A stretch of 32,413 bases of DNA, from positions 1 through 32,413 of the forward strand of contig CAZNAO010000006.1 of assembly GCA_964571295.1 (NCBI GenBank). The letters run 5' to 3'. Under the pieces are notes generated by a model. It worked only from the letters and a program-made list of their open reading frames with translations, was not told the origin of the DNA and did not search any database. Below, piece after piece: positions 22,376 to 31,376 of this stretch. This DNA is from UBA922 sp964571295 (lineage in GTDB: Bacteria; Patescibacteriota; Patescibacteriia; Magasanikbacterales; UBA922). Each line of letters opens with the position of its first letter. Within the stretch, counting starts at the first letter, position 1. The position numbers and the translations under genes were made by a program.

Positions 22376-23905
22376 GTGATCAATACAACTGCGCAAAATA
22401 CATTAAAGAATTCAGGATATAATTTTATCGGCTTTGTTGTCCCGTTATTTGTATTTATTTTTGCAACCCCGATAATTGTTGCTAAATTAGGGGTAGAACA
22501 ATATGGTATTTATGTGCTACTCAATACGACACTCACCTTGTTGGGGTTGCTCGACTTGGGAGTGAGTGTGGCAAATAGTAAACACATGATTGAATATTAT
22601 ACTACCAATCAGGTCGAAAAATTGAAACGACTGGTATATTCGATGAATTCAGTGTATGCCATACTGGCGGGCGTGTATATGCTATCGTGTGTAGGTATAG
22701 GATTGGTGGTAAAACATATGACGCATGCAGATGGGCGACATGATTATTTTGTCTTATTTTGCCTTATAGGTTTGATCGGGGCTATAAATTCAGTATTTGG
22801 TAATTTTTTTAATTCACTTTTCATGTTGCAAAAAGTGGGATTACATATAGTTATCAATACCACATTTTTAATATTACAGAATATCAATCTTTTGGTATTG
22901 TCATATGCTGGGTATACGCTGGTACATATTATGGCAGTACAGGTGGTACTAGCTGTGGCAAGCAGTGTCGTATATTTTATTGCAGGAAAAAAGAATTTTC
23001 CTGTACTGCAATTAAAATATATGTGGGCAAAGGAGGAGATCTACAAAAATTATAAATATGGCTTAACCGTGGCGTTCAATAATATCGCGTCATCTTCATT
23101 GGTGCATTTTGATAAATTGCTCATACCTGTGTTTACTGGTCCTGCGCAACTTACCTATTATAGTGTGCCTGGAGCGATCACTAATAGAATTTCAGGGATA
23201 TCGAGTACTTTTTCTACATTGCTATTTCCGATCACTGTCAGTCTGCATAGCCTCAGTGATGCGGAAAAATTGAAGAGAGTATACCAGCGTTCAGTCAGGC
23301 TTATCGCAATTTTAGCTACATCCATTTCTCTTTCGATTATTGGGGTTGCCGACAAGATTCTCTTATATTGGATCGATGAAAATTTTGCCAAGCAGACAAC
23401 GATGGTATTGATAGTACTAACGATCACGAATGGTATTTTGGCCATATTCAATCCACTGTCCCAGATGCTCATGGCGATGAATAAGATGAAATTTTTGACA
23501 ACCGGCACGATCGTGATGGCTGGGGTCAATATACTGGCTCTATGTGTACTCATGCCTTTTTTTGGGATCAATGGTGCTGCCGTAGCATATCTATTGGGGG
23601 TCTTGCCGATAGTGGGCATGTTTTATTACGCTGAGAAAAAATATTTCAAGGTATCATATGTAAAACAACATATGGTCCTATTTTTCAAATTACTTAGTAC
23701 AGCAATACCATTTTTGGTATTTATGAGGTATATGGTATATCCAGTCATTGCGAATTTCATGACAATTATAGTTGTGTTACCGGTATGTGTGTTGTTGTTT
23801 TTAGTCCTATACAAGTTGTTCGGTTTTGTGGAACAGGAAGATTGGAATGACGCGAAATTATTTTTGCAAAAAATTGCGCTAAAAATAGGCATAAAAAAAC
23901 CTTGA
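22376..23905 (+). CDS. wzx: Wzx-type oligosaccharide flippase
   Basis: This 509-residue polytopic protein of the MOP superfamily has about 14 membrane helices. The N-terminal G-Y-N-F-I-G-F-V-V-P-L-F-V-F-I and the later V-E-Q-Y-G-I-Y-V-L are standard for polysaccharide-synthesis flippases, and length is typical. It would carry undecaprenyl-linked oligosaccharide from the cytoplasmic to the outer face, where the ligase/polymerase-family protein (7856-9901) acts. Translation starts with GTG at 22376, preceded by T, 11 bases after the GT2 stop; no Shine-Dalgarno is visible. The next start lies 5 bases after the stop. The symbol denotes function; sequence within this family is too divergent to name a specific substrate. 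Confidence 0.85.
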   Translation: MINTTAQNTLKNSGYNFIGFVVPLFVFIFATPIIVAKLGVEQYGIYVLLNTTLTLLGLLDLGVSVANSKHMIEYYTTNQVEKLKRLVYSMNSVYAILAGVYMLSCVGIGLVVKHMTHADGRHDYFVLFCLIGLIGAINSVFGNFFNSLFMLQKVGLHIVINTTFLILQNINLLVLSYAGYTLVHIMAVQVVLAVASSVVYFIAGKKNFPVLQLKYMWAKEEIYKNYKYGLTVAFNNIASSSLVHFDKLLIPVFTGPAQLTYYSVPGAITNRISGISSTFSTLLFPITVSLHSLSDAEKLKRVYQRSVRLIAILATSISLSIIGVADKILLYWIDENFAKQTTMVLIVLTITNGILAIFNPLSQMLMAMNKMKFLTTGTIVMAGVNILALCVLMPFFGINGAAVAYLLGVLPIVGMFYYAEKKYFKVSYVKQHMVLFFKLLSTAIPFLVFMRYMVYPVIANFMTIIVVLPVCVLLFLVLYKLFGFVEQEDWNDAKLFLQKIALKIGIKKP

Positions 23906-23910
23906 AAGGT

Positions 23911-24738
23911 ATGTATAGGAAATATTTTTGCAGTTTTGCTGATTCAAGAATGAAACGGACGCTGGATCGTGTAAAGAAACAGGCAAAAAACATGGAGTAC
24001 TTCGATGAAATTTTTGTGTATACGGAAAATGATCTGAAAAGGGATTTTAAAATTCTTTTTAAGAAGAAATTAGTTAAAGGAACAAGGGGTTTCGGGTATT
24101 GGGTGTGGAAGCCTCAGGTCATATTACAGGTATTATCGCAGATGAATGACGGGGACGTTTTAGTATATATGGACGCAGGATGTCATCTGAACAAAAATGG
24201 ATTAAAACGTCTCGATGAATATTGTGAACGCGCTCGGATGTCTGAAAAAGGGTTGTGCATTTTTCAAGAGGCGCTTCCTGCAGATAATGCAAACTTACAG
24301 ATATATTATTCAGCGCTTGAAAAATTTTTTACCAAGGGCGATCTATTTGAGTATTTTGGTGTTCGAGATAGAAAAAATATATGTGATACGGGACAGATTG
24401 CCGCGACGGCGTTTGTGATTAAGAAGTGTAGGGAGGCGGAAGAATTGATTACTGAGTGGCTATCGGTCTTTCAAAAAAATTTTTCCTTGGCAGATGATAG
24501 CCGTTCTATCTCTCCGAATTTTGAAGGATTTGTCGAACACCGGCATGATCAGAGTATTTTCTCTCTCTTATGTAAAATGTATAAGATTGAAGGAATTTCA
24601 GCATATGAAATGTGGCAGAGTGATTGGAAGCGGCTTGAAAAGTATCCCATTCATGCTAAGAGAGACAAGGATCTGAGCATCTATTGGCGAGGATATCAGA
24701 AAATACGACAAATGATTATTCGTCTGATACATAATTAA
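23911..24738 (+). CDS. GT-A-like glycosyltransferase of uncertain family
   Basis: The 275-residue soluble protein contains G-F-G-Y-W-V-W-K-P-Q-V-I-L (about 61-73), V-L-V-Y-M-D-A-G-C (about 83-91) and R-H-D-Q-S-I-F-S-L-L (about 210-219). I associate this set with polysaccharide-cluster glycosyltransferases in which D-A-G replaces the usual D-x-D. It has basic helices at the N-terminus and no signal peptide. The frame is open to a TTG at 23902 inside the flippase end, but the ATG at 23911 with T at -1 is the better start. It is in series with the flippase and a methyltransferase. The donor and acceptor cannot be told from sequence. Confidence 0.6.
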   Translation: MYRKYFCSFADSRMKRTLDRVKKQAKNMEYFDEIFVYTENDLKRDFKILFKKKLVKGTRGFGYWVWKPQVILQVLSQMNDGDVLVYMDAGCHLNKNGLKRLDEYCERARMSEKGLCIFQEALPADNANLQIYYSALEKFFTKGDLFEYFGVRDRKNICDTGQIAATAFVIKKCREAEELITEWLSVFQKNFSLADDSRSISPNFEGFVEHRHDQSIFSLLCKMYKIEGISAYEMWQSDWKRLEKYPIHAKRDKDLSIYWRGYQKIRQMIIRLIHN

Positions 24739-24745
24739 AAAAAGT

Positions 24746-25576
24746 ATGGGTTTAGAAATTAATGGCTTATATAATTTATTGCAGCTGAAGAAAAAAGAGA
24801 ATTCGTTCAATTCAATAGCGATGATTGGACGACAGTGTCTGCATGTCAAAAAGAATGTATTGGTGAATACATGTAAGGATGCAGGAATAAACGTGGAAGA
24901 ACGTGAGTGCGCTGATTTATATAGCGATGGATATAGTGAAAAATTACTCAAGCATATCGGATTCACGTCAATTGACTCAGTAGATTTCAGTGATTATGAG
25001 AAATGTACCATTACCCATGACATGAATAAACCGATCCCTGAAATGTATAAGGGAAAGTATGACATCGTGTATGACGGAGGGTCTTTGGAACATATTTTTA
25101 ATTTTCCGGTCGCTGTAAAAAATTGTCTTGAAATGGTACGTGTTGGCGGATATTTTCTGTCGGTTACTGCGGGGAACAATTATAGCGGACACGGGTTTTA
25201 TCAGTTTAGTCCGGAATTGTTTTTCAGAATATGTGGGGAAGTGAATGGATTCGAGATCGATACGATATATATTGATGATAATCGGTCGAGATATGAAGTC
25301 ATCGATCCCGAAGTGGTGAAGAGCAGGGTCACCTTTCAGAATCTTACCAAGACATTTCTCGTGGTTGTCGCGAGAAAAGTTGCTGAAAAGAAGATTTTTG
25401 AAGATACACCCATGCAGAGCGATTATATTCTTGAGTGGGGAGGGTCAGAGAAAAAAACAGGAAAAAAGAGTAATCCATATATGCAACTGGCGTATCGGTG
25501 CATACATAAAATTGGCAAATTACTGCATATTGTTCCCAAATATAACAAAAAATGGTTTACCAAAATAACCTGGTAA
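24746..25576 (+). CDS. Class I SAM-dependent methyltransferase-like protein
   Basis: This 276-residue protein has a methyltransferase-type core. Y-D-I-V-Y-D-G-G-S-L-E-H-I (105-117) matches the motif-4 region of the Methyltransf_11/23 group, and V-R-V-G-G-Y-F-L-S-V (131-140) matches the post-motif strand. The first motif, normally D-x-G-x-G-x-G, is not found; the equivalent strand seems to be S-I-A-M-I-G-R-Q-C-L (23-32). Cofactor binding may therefore differ, or this is a relative with altered function. The C-terminal about 60 residues are basic. It is the first of three methyltransferase-like genes in the run, suggesting methylated sugars or caps. Confidence 0.6.
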   Translation: MGLEINGLYNLLQLKKKENSFNSIAMIGRQCLHVKKNVLVNTCKDAGINVEERECADLYSDGYSEKLLKHIGFTSIDSVDFSDYEKCTITHDMNKPIPEMYKGKYDIVYDGGSLEHIFNFPVAVKNCLEMVRVGGYFLSVTAGNNYSGHGFYQFSPELFFRICGEVNGFEIDTIYIDDNRSRYEVIDPEVVKSRVTFQNLTKTFLVVVARKVAEKKIFEDTPMQSDYILEWGGSEKKTGKKSNPYMQLAYRCIHKIGKLLHIVPKYNKKWFTKITW

Positions 25577-25583
25577 TAGGTAG

Positions 25584-27395
25584 ATGTTGTCTGTAATCCC
25601 GGGTCATATGAAAGATTTTCTGCTGTCGAGGATAGCGAAAGTTAAAAAATATATTAAATTGAACAAAATATTTTGTTTGTTTCTTGCAATAGTTGGAATA
25701 AGTTTGGTAATACATCTATCTCACAGGAATGATCATTTTCAAGAAGCTGATTCGACTCTCGTATACGAGAATATCCGCAGCTTTCCCTACAGCGCGATGA
25801 CGTATATGAGCTGGTCATATGCTGAGGCAGGTTCTTGGTTCCATATTTCTGAAGATCAGGCACGAGGAATAATCGAGAATTCGATAGTATCAAGAATCAT
25901 GCAAGGAGCGCTCGGTGATGCGTTCGACGAACGGATGAGAGAAAAGATTGTGACAGGGATTGCAGCGAATAAACCGATAGGTTTTTATGTGCGAGGATTA
26001 TATATATTGGTTGTTGCAAAATTGGCGGATTATATTCCGTATCCCCTAGAAATGGGATTAGTATTGCCGTTTTCTTCTACATATTCATTTGGTCCGGGAG
26101 TAGTGTATGGTCTTGCGACGGCTTTCTCGCATGATTCTTATGCGAGTTTTATGTCGATGGCAACAGGTGTGACCATCATCATATTTCACGCGACCGTGAT
26201 ACTGCTGTACATGCTCTTGGTAAGACTTTCGATTACGCCCCGTGCCGCAACGATTATGTCCTCGGTATTGCTTTTTGCGGTCACCGCGTATTCATACGGG
26301 TACCATCTCGGTAGTAGTGTGTGGAATATGTTTTCAGGCACATTATTTCTCTTGCTCGTAGTCGTGTATAGGAAAAAATATTCAGAAGATGTATTTCTGA
26401 AGAGAGTTGCATGGTCGTTTGGAATATTGGTCTTCTTTAATTACTTGTTGATATTTTATTATGCTGCATTGTTTGTGGCATACGTCTATACGTCTTTTGA
26501 TACATTGCAGGGAAAAAATTTCATACAGAAGATGGTTTCAGTGTTGAAAACTCAGAAGCCCGCTATCGTATTGACCGCACTATGTACACTATTGTTTTTT
26601 CAGTCAGGACAGGGAAACCGTGCGACAGCGGCGTCCGTCTATGAGGTAGTACAGCACACTTATTATGGTATCCTTAATTTTTTTAGCATCTACCACGATA
26701 GCAGAGTGCTCGATATGCTACAGGTAGCTTTTTTTGGTATACTTCTATCTTGGGGAGGATATGTCTGGTATCAAAAGAGGGGTAGTACACAATCGGTTGA
26801 GCGTATCATGAGTATCACCTTAGGTGCGCTGCTCGTAGTATATACACTGGCTGTGGTTGGGGGCGTATTGGGATTTGCAGCCACTAGACACATGCTATTT
26901 CTAGTACCGGCCGTCTATATGGTGGCGGCAGGAGCCGTGAATGTGTTGATAAAAAAATATCACGTATTGTGGTATGTATTGTTTGGCTGTGTTTTGGTTG
27001 GGGGTCTATACGGCGTGCATAGTAGGATACAAGAGACAACTGATATTTTTAATTCAATACGATTAGAAGGTGAGCCGGAAGTTGTATTGGTAAACGGCTA
27101 TGCGTATAGTCTGCTGTATAAGGACTGGGGTAGCGACAAAAAAGCGGTTATCTTGCCGCATGATGGTCTGGTTGCCAACACGCTTGAGACCGGTAAAACA
27201 TATTGGTATGTAAGCCAGACCAATGATTTTAGTTCGGTAGCACGTGGGTGGGAATCGAGAAATATTGTTACTGAAACATTGATGGAATCAACGTATATCA
27301 CCGATGTCCGTTTTCCGGCATATGATCCTGAAAGCTATGGATTCAATCGCCCAAATAACGCGTATATCGCCAAATTTACCGTCATAAGCAAGTAA
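25584..27395 (+). CDS. Multi-membrane protein, possible GT-C glycosyltransferase
   Basis: This 603-residue protein has about ten to twelve hydrophobic helices between residues 27 and 480, and a soluble C-terminal domain of about 120 residues. After the first helix come H-R-N-D-H-F-Q-E-A-D-S-T-L-V-Y (about 47-61). Acidic residues in the first outer loop fit the GT-C fold and the two other such proteins in this run. No family is recognised. The ATG at 25584 has a weak AATAGGTAG upstream but lacks T at -1. The ATG at 25608, preceded by T, gives 595 residues and is an equally good start. It lies between a methyltransferase and a GT4, so a role in glycan assembly is likely. Confidence 0.5.
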   Translation: MLSVIPGHMKDFLLSRIAKVKKYIKLNKIFCLFLAIVGISLVIHLSHRNDHFQEADSTLVYENIRSFPYSAMTYMSWSYAEAGSWFHISEDQARGIIENSIVSRIMQGALGDAFDERMREKIVTGIAANKPIGFYVRGLYILVVAKLADYIPYPLEMGLVLPFSSTYSFGPGVVYGLATAFSHDSYASFMSMATGVTIIIFHATVILLYMLLVRLSITPRAATIMSSVLLFAVTAYSYGYHLGSSVWNMFSGTLFLLLVVVYRKKYSEDVFLKRVAWSFGILVFFNYLLIFYYAALFVAYVYTSFDTLQGKNFIQKMVSVLKTQKPAIVLTALCTLLFFQSGQGNRATAASVYEVVQHTYYGILNFFSIYHDSRVLDMLQVAFFGILLSWGGYVWYQKRGSTQSVERIMSITLGALLVVYTLAVVGGVLGFAATRHMLFLVPAVYMVAAGAVNVLIKKYHVLWYVLFGCVLVGGLYGVHSRIQETTDIFNSIRLEGEPEVVLVNGYAYSLLYKDWGSDKKAVILPHDGLVANTLETGKTYWYVSQTNDFSSVARGWESRNIVTETLMESTYITDVRFPAYDPESYGFNRPNNAYIAKFTVISK

Positions 27396-27401
27396 AAGGA
27401 T

Positions 27402-28619
27402 ATGATACGCGTAGCGTTTATTAAATTCGGCGGTATGTCTGCCGGGGGAACAGAAAAATATCTGCAGACTGTTGCAGCTAATTTACCATCAGAGAGATTT
27501 AGTGTTGATTTTTATTACTGCGATGCGGCTCCATATATCGGAAGCGACTACAAACATCTTGATACAGATCCTGAGCGGTTGAAATTCATGCAAGGAAGCA
27601 AGGTAAATTTGATTAAGTTTAAGGTCGGTTTCAAAGATGTGACCGTGCCCACGCATGATTGGGTCAATACTAATTTCTGGGAAGTATTCAGCGAAGAAAA
27701 GTATGACGTTATTTTTACGGGTAGAGCTGGACATCCTGAATATCCGTTTTGTTTAATCAAAAAGACTCCAATCGTCGATTCTCTACACTTATCGGGTGGT
27801 GCGGATAATCAAAAAAATATACAGAAAGTAATTCAGCTTTCAGAGTGGAGCGCTCGGAAATGGATAAGAATGGGTGGTGATCGACGGCGTATTACCATTA
27901 TTTATCAACCGGTAGAAATACAGGAGTTTAAGAAAGAAGACTGGAGGAAAAGGTACGGGCTAGGGAACAAATATGTATATGGTTTTCATCAGAGAAATGA
28001 TGATAGTATTTTTTCTCCCATACCGCTTAGCGCGTATGCGACGATAGAAACCGATGCGACACATTTTGTTATTTTGAATGGAAGTGAGAAATATAAAAAA
28101 CAAGCAAAAGAGCTGGGTATAAAAAATATTACATTCCTGCCATTCGCACAGACACAGGCTGATATCTATAATTTTTTGGGTATGCTTAATGTATTTGCGC
28201 ACGGCAGAAGGGATGGGGAAATAAATTCAACTTCCATTGCGGAAGCAATGGCTTTTGGTCTCCCGGTCGTGAGTCATTGTACAAGGTATAATAACGGGCA
28301 TATCGAAACCATCGGCAGGGCTGGGAAAGTGGTGGGAAATATGAAAGAATATGCCGAAGAATTGGTCAGATTGCAAAATGATACGGCATATAGTACTCTG
28401 GTATCAGAATACGCAAAAAAAAGGTTTGAAGAAAAATACTCATTAGAGCGTCAAATGCAGAAAATTGAAAAAGTTATTGAAATGGCGGTGTATAGTCCTC
28501 AGAACTACACATTTTGGCACTGGTCTTCTCTACCAAGGGTATTATATTCGATAAAATACGCAGTTCGTGTCAAGTTGGCAAAACCAGTTAAGTATATTTT
28601 AAAAAAAATCGGTTTGTAA
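27402..28619 (+). CDS. GT4 family glycosyltransferase
   Basis: The 405-residue protein has the two-Rossmann GT-B layout. The N-terminal loop G-G-M-S-A-G-G-T-E-K-Y (10-20) is typical of GT4. The C-terminal E-I-N-S-T-S-I-A-E-A-M-A-F-G-L-P-V-V gives the E-x7-E pair that binds the nucleotide sugar, followed by a glycine-rich stretch G-R-A-G-K-V-V-G. It acts in the cytoplasm on the growing lipid-linked glycan with a retaining mechanism. GDP-fucose and GDP-heptose are donors made by neighbouring genes, but specificity cannot be read. It starts 6 bases after the GT-C-like gene and ends 1 base before the next start. Confidence 0.85.
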   Translation: MIRVAFIKFGGMSAGGTEKYLQTVAANLPSERFSVDFYYCDAAPYIGSDYKHLDTDPERLKFMQGSKVNLIKFKVGFKDVTVPTHDWVNTNFWEVFSEEKYDVIFTGRAGHPEYPFCLIKKTPIVDSLHLSGGADNQKNIQKVIQLSEWSARKWIRMGGDRRRITIIYQPVEIQEFKKEDWRKRYGLGNKYVYGFHQRNDDSIFSPIPLSAYATIETDATHFVILNGSEKYKKQAKELGIKNITFLPFAQTQADIYNFLGMLNVFAHGRRDGEINSTSIAEAMAFGLPVVSHCTRYNNGHIETIGRAGKVVGNMKEYAEELVRLQNDTAYSTLVSEYAKKRFEEKYSLERQMQKIEKVIEMAVYSPQNYTFWHWSSLPRVLYSIKYAVRVKLAKPVKYILKKIGL

Positions 28620-28620
28620 T

Positions 28621-29442
28621 ATGTCTAATCATAATATGGGTATATATAGAAAAATTAGCACAATATATTCAAAAGAGGGTGCGGCGGGTATTGCTCGTAG
28701 AATTGGTAGGCATGTTAATACAGTCAAGCAATTGGGTGTAAAAGGTTCGGCGAGGAGAGTGGTGGGTAAAATTAAAAGTATAAAAGATGGAAGATATTCG
28801 TTGAATCATGCGTATGATCAGCGTTTTTTTCTCGACAATCTGCATGACAGTCGTCCGATGGCTGAGTACTTAGCACCTAAGATTGCCAAAAATTTAGATA
28901 TCAAATCAGTCGTTGATTTAGGGTGTGCCACAGGTCACTGGGTTCATGCATTTGAGAAGGCAGGGGTCGATGTTCTAGGTATTGAAGGTGGCGAGCGAGC
29001 GCGGACTATGCTGGTGTGTACCCCGGAAAAAGTGATTTTTGCAGATCTACGAGATCCTTTGAATATTAATAAGGATTTTGATTTGGCGATGTCAATTGAG
29101 GTTGCGGAACATATCGAAGGTAAATTTGCAGATGCATATGTCAATAATATATTGAGTTTCCATCCAAAAATAGTAATGTTGACTGCCGCAACACCAGGAC
29201 AAGGGGGAGAGTTTCATGTAAACGAACAGGACAAAGCTTACTGGGAAAAGAAATTTTTTGATAAAGGTTATGTACGTGCACCGGAAATCGAGGAAATGAT
29301 CGCGCAGCTAGTCGAAAGTGCAAAAAATGAAAAAAATCCTCCTGAAATCATGAAAAATCCAACCCAGGCACATCACGGAGTGTTTGTGCCATTTTGGATG
29401 CCTAAAAATTTGGTAATCTTCAAGAAGAATGTTGCGTCCTAA
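28621..29442 (+). CDS. SAM-dependent methyltransferase, class I
   Basis: This 273-residue protein shows a full SAM site. V-V-D99-L-G-C-A-T-G-H-W is motif I, G-I-E-G-G about 20 residues later has the acidic ribose ligand, and M-S-I-E-V-A-E-H-I is the motif-4 region, as in the Methyltransf_23 group. About 90 residues of basic, helical N-terminal extension precede the core. T-P-G-Q-G-G-E-F-H-V-N-E-Q lies near residue 195 and is common in sugar-cluster methyltransferases. It probably O-methylates a sugar or glycan end. It starts with ATG 1 base after the GT4 stop codon, which implies translational coupling. Confidence 0.8.
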   Translation: MSNHNMGIYRKISTIYSKEGAAGIARRIGRHVNTVKQLGVKGSARRVVGKIKSIKDGRYSLNHAYDQRFFLDNLHDSRPMAEYLAPKIAKNLDIKSVVDLGCATGHWVHAFEKAGVDVLGIEGGERARTMLVCTPEKVIFADLRDPLNINKDFDLAMSIEVAEHIEGKFADAYVNNILSFHPKIVMLTAATPGQGGEFHVNEQDKAYWEKKFFDKGYVRAPEIEEMIAQLVESAKNEKNPPEIMKNPTQAHHGVFVPFWMPKNLVIFKKNVAS

Positions 29443-29453
29443 AATAAACAAAT

Positions 29454-30386
29454 ATGCTGGATTATCTCGGGATACAAAAAGAATTTTCTTTCAAACGAAA
29501 AGTAATGTCCTTTCTTGATAGTACGGAACCAAAAAAATTTCCAATAAGGATCACAAGAACAATACTTAATTTTTTAGTGTATATCCCGAGACAGGTGGTG
29601 CATTACCATCGACGAAAGAGTTTTGAAAAATTCTATAATAATCATCAGGCTGATATTAAAAAATTATTGAGCATAGTTGTTGATGATATTTCTAGAGAAG
29701 TTATTAAAACACAGATACACTTTTTTACAAAATTTAACACTGCATCTGAACAGGGTTTTTTGAAAAAAAATGGATTGTGGGAAAAACACAATGCATTACT
29801 TGATAACGATGAGTATTTCCCGAAAGGAGTGATCACTCTCTCAGATGACGAAGGTTTTGTGGATTGTGGGGCATTTACGGGTGATTCAGTTGAAGATTTT
29901 TGTACACGCACCAGAGGAAAATTTAGACACATTTTTTCGTTTGAAGCTGATAAAAAAAATTTTGACGAACTTGAGAAAACGGTCAAAAAACTGGGGTTGG
30001 ATCAGAAAAAAATCAGCTGTTACGCTAAAGGAGTGTATTCCAAAAATGGACAGTGTAGTTTTTCGTTGAAAGGTATTGGCTCATCAATTTCAGATACGGG
30101 AGAAGAAGTGATTGACGTGGTTGCATTGGATAGTTTTTTGAATCAATCGGAAAAAGAAATGATTACGTTTGTCAAAATGGATATCGAAGGGGCTGAATTG
30201 GAAGCACTGAAAGGTATGCAGGAGATTATTCGCAACAATAAGCCAAAACTTGCAATATGCGTATACCATAAACCAAGTGATTTTTGGGAACTTCCGCTGT
30301 ATATTCATTCATTGAACCCTGACTATAAATTTTATTTCCGACAACATGCCTTGTCTCGTACGGGCACGGTCTGTTATGCGGTCTAA
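29454..30386 (+). CDS. FkbM family methyltransferase
   Basis: The 310-residue protein has an FkbM core at about 130-290. G-F-V-D137-C-G-A-F-T-G-D is motif I, F-S-F-E-A-D follows, and the diagnostic F-V-K-M-D-I-E-G-A-E-L-E-A-L-K-G lies near 240-255. Residues 1-125 are a basic and helical extension. FkbM enzymes are SAM-dependent O-methyltransferases for sugars and other hydroxyls. It is the third methyltransferase-like gene in this stretch and lies just before the heptose pathway genes, with 6 bases between. Heptose O-methylation is conceivable, but no residue shows specificity. Confidence 0.87.
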   Translation: MLDYLGIQKEFSFKRKVMSFLDSTEPKKFPIRITRTILNFLVYIPRQVVHYHRRKSFEKFYNNHQADIKKLLSIVVDDISREVIKTQIHFFTKFNTASEQGFLKKNGLWEKHNALLDNDEYFPKGVITLSDDEGFVDCGAFTGDSVEDFCTRTRGKFRHIFSFEADKKNFDELEKTVKKLGLDQKKISCYAKGVYSKNGQCSFSLKGIGSSISDTGEEVIDVVALDSFLNQSEKEMITFVKMDIEGAELEALKGMQEIIRNNKPKLAICVYHKPSDFWELPLYIHSLNPDYKFYFRQHALSRTGTVCYAV

Positions 30387-30392
30387 GCGCGT

Positions 30393-31376
30393 ATGATTAT
30401 CACGAGAAGCCCATTGAGAATTTCACTCGGAGGAGGTGGCACTGACTTACCTTCATATTATGAAACACATGGTGGTTTTTTGATTGCCGGGGCTATTGAT
30501 AAATATGTATACATCTCATTGAGTATCCCGTTTGTCCAGGAAATCCTGGTGAAATACTCAAAAACTGAAAAAGTGGAGCGCATTGACCAGATCGAACATC
30601 CGATTGTGAGAGAAGCCTTGCGGATGGTCGACCCTCATCTCAAGGCGGTGGAGATAGTGAGTGTAGCGGATATCCCGGCCGGCACCGGGCTTGGTTCATC
30701 GGGAAGTTTCACTACAGCCCTACTGAAGGCATTGCATGCCAACAATAGGACATTGATACATCCGCAGGATCTGGCTGAAGAAGCGTGTGCTATCGAGATC
30801 GGTAAGTTAGGTGAACCTATCGGAAAACAAGACCAATACATTGCGGCATACGGCGGGCTCACCTGTTTTGAATTTCATACAGACGGCACTGTGAGAGCGG
30901 CACCACTGCGTGTAAGTAAGGAGACGACATATGATCTCGAGGATAATCTCTTGTTGTTTTTTACCGGTTATTCGCGCGCCGCATCATCAATTTTGAAAGA
31001 ACAGAATGACAAGAGTAAGGAAAACAATCAGGATATGATTGAGAATTTGCATTTTGTGAAAGAATTGGGATACCAGAGTAAAGACGCGCTTGAAAATGGT
31101 GATTTGGTTAGATTTGGGGAATTGATGAACGTACATTGGGAACATAAAAAAAAGAGATCGGGTGGAATGTCGAATCAAAAAATTGACGAATGGTATAGAG
31201 TAGCATTGGCGAATGGTGCGGTGGGGGGTAAATTGATCGGTGCGGGCGGCGGAGGATTTTTGCTATTCTACGCTCAGGATAAGGCGAAGTTACGACACGC
31301 ACTCACTAGAGAAGGATTGGAAGAGGTTCGGTTTAGATTTGACTTTGAAGGAACGAAAATAATTACTGCCATATGA
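30393..31376 (+). CDS. hddA: D-glycero-D-manno-heptose 7-phosphate kinase
   Basis: This 327-residue GHMP-family kinase begins I-I-T-R-S-P-L-R-I-S-L-G-G-G-G-T-D-L-P (2-20), characteristic of HddA-type sugar-phosphate kinases. The ATP loop is P-A-G-T-G-L-G-S-S-G-S-F (95-106), and the C-terminal G-G-K-L-I-G-A-G-G-G-G-F lies at about 273-284. It makes D-glycero-alpha-D-manno-heptose 1,7-bisphosphate, the second step towards GDP-heptose. Relatives act on fucose (Fkp/FucK-like) or other sugars, but hddC and a SIS isomerase gene directly downstream support heptose. It overlaps hddC by four bases (ATGA). Confidence 0.85.
   Translation: MIITRSPLRISLGGGGTDLPSYYETHGGFLIAGAIDKYVYISLSIPFVQEILVKYSKTEKVERIDQIEHPIVREALRMVDPHLKAVEIVSVADIPAGTGLGSSGSFTTALLKALHANNRTLIHPQDLAEEACAIEIGKLGEPIGKQDQYIAAYGGLTCFEFHTDGTVRAAPLRVSKETTYDLEDNLLLFFTGYSRAASSILKEQNDKSKENNQDMIENLHFVKELGYQSKDALENGDLVRFGELMNVHWEHKKKRSGGMSNQKIDEWYRVALANGAVGGKLIGAGGGGFLLFYAQDKAKLRHALTREGLEEVRFRFDFEGTKIITAI

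Noticed and set aside
3962..23902. TTG starts at 3962, 20068 and 23902.
   Set aside because: Each lies on a hairpin or inside the preceding gene, and each has a nearby ATG preceded by T that suits the protein better.
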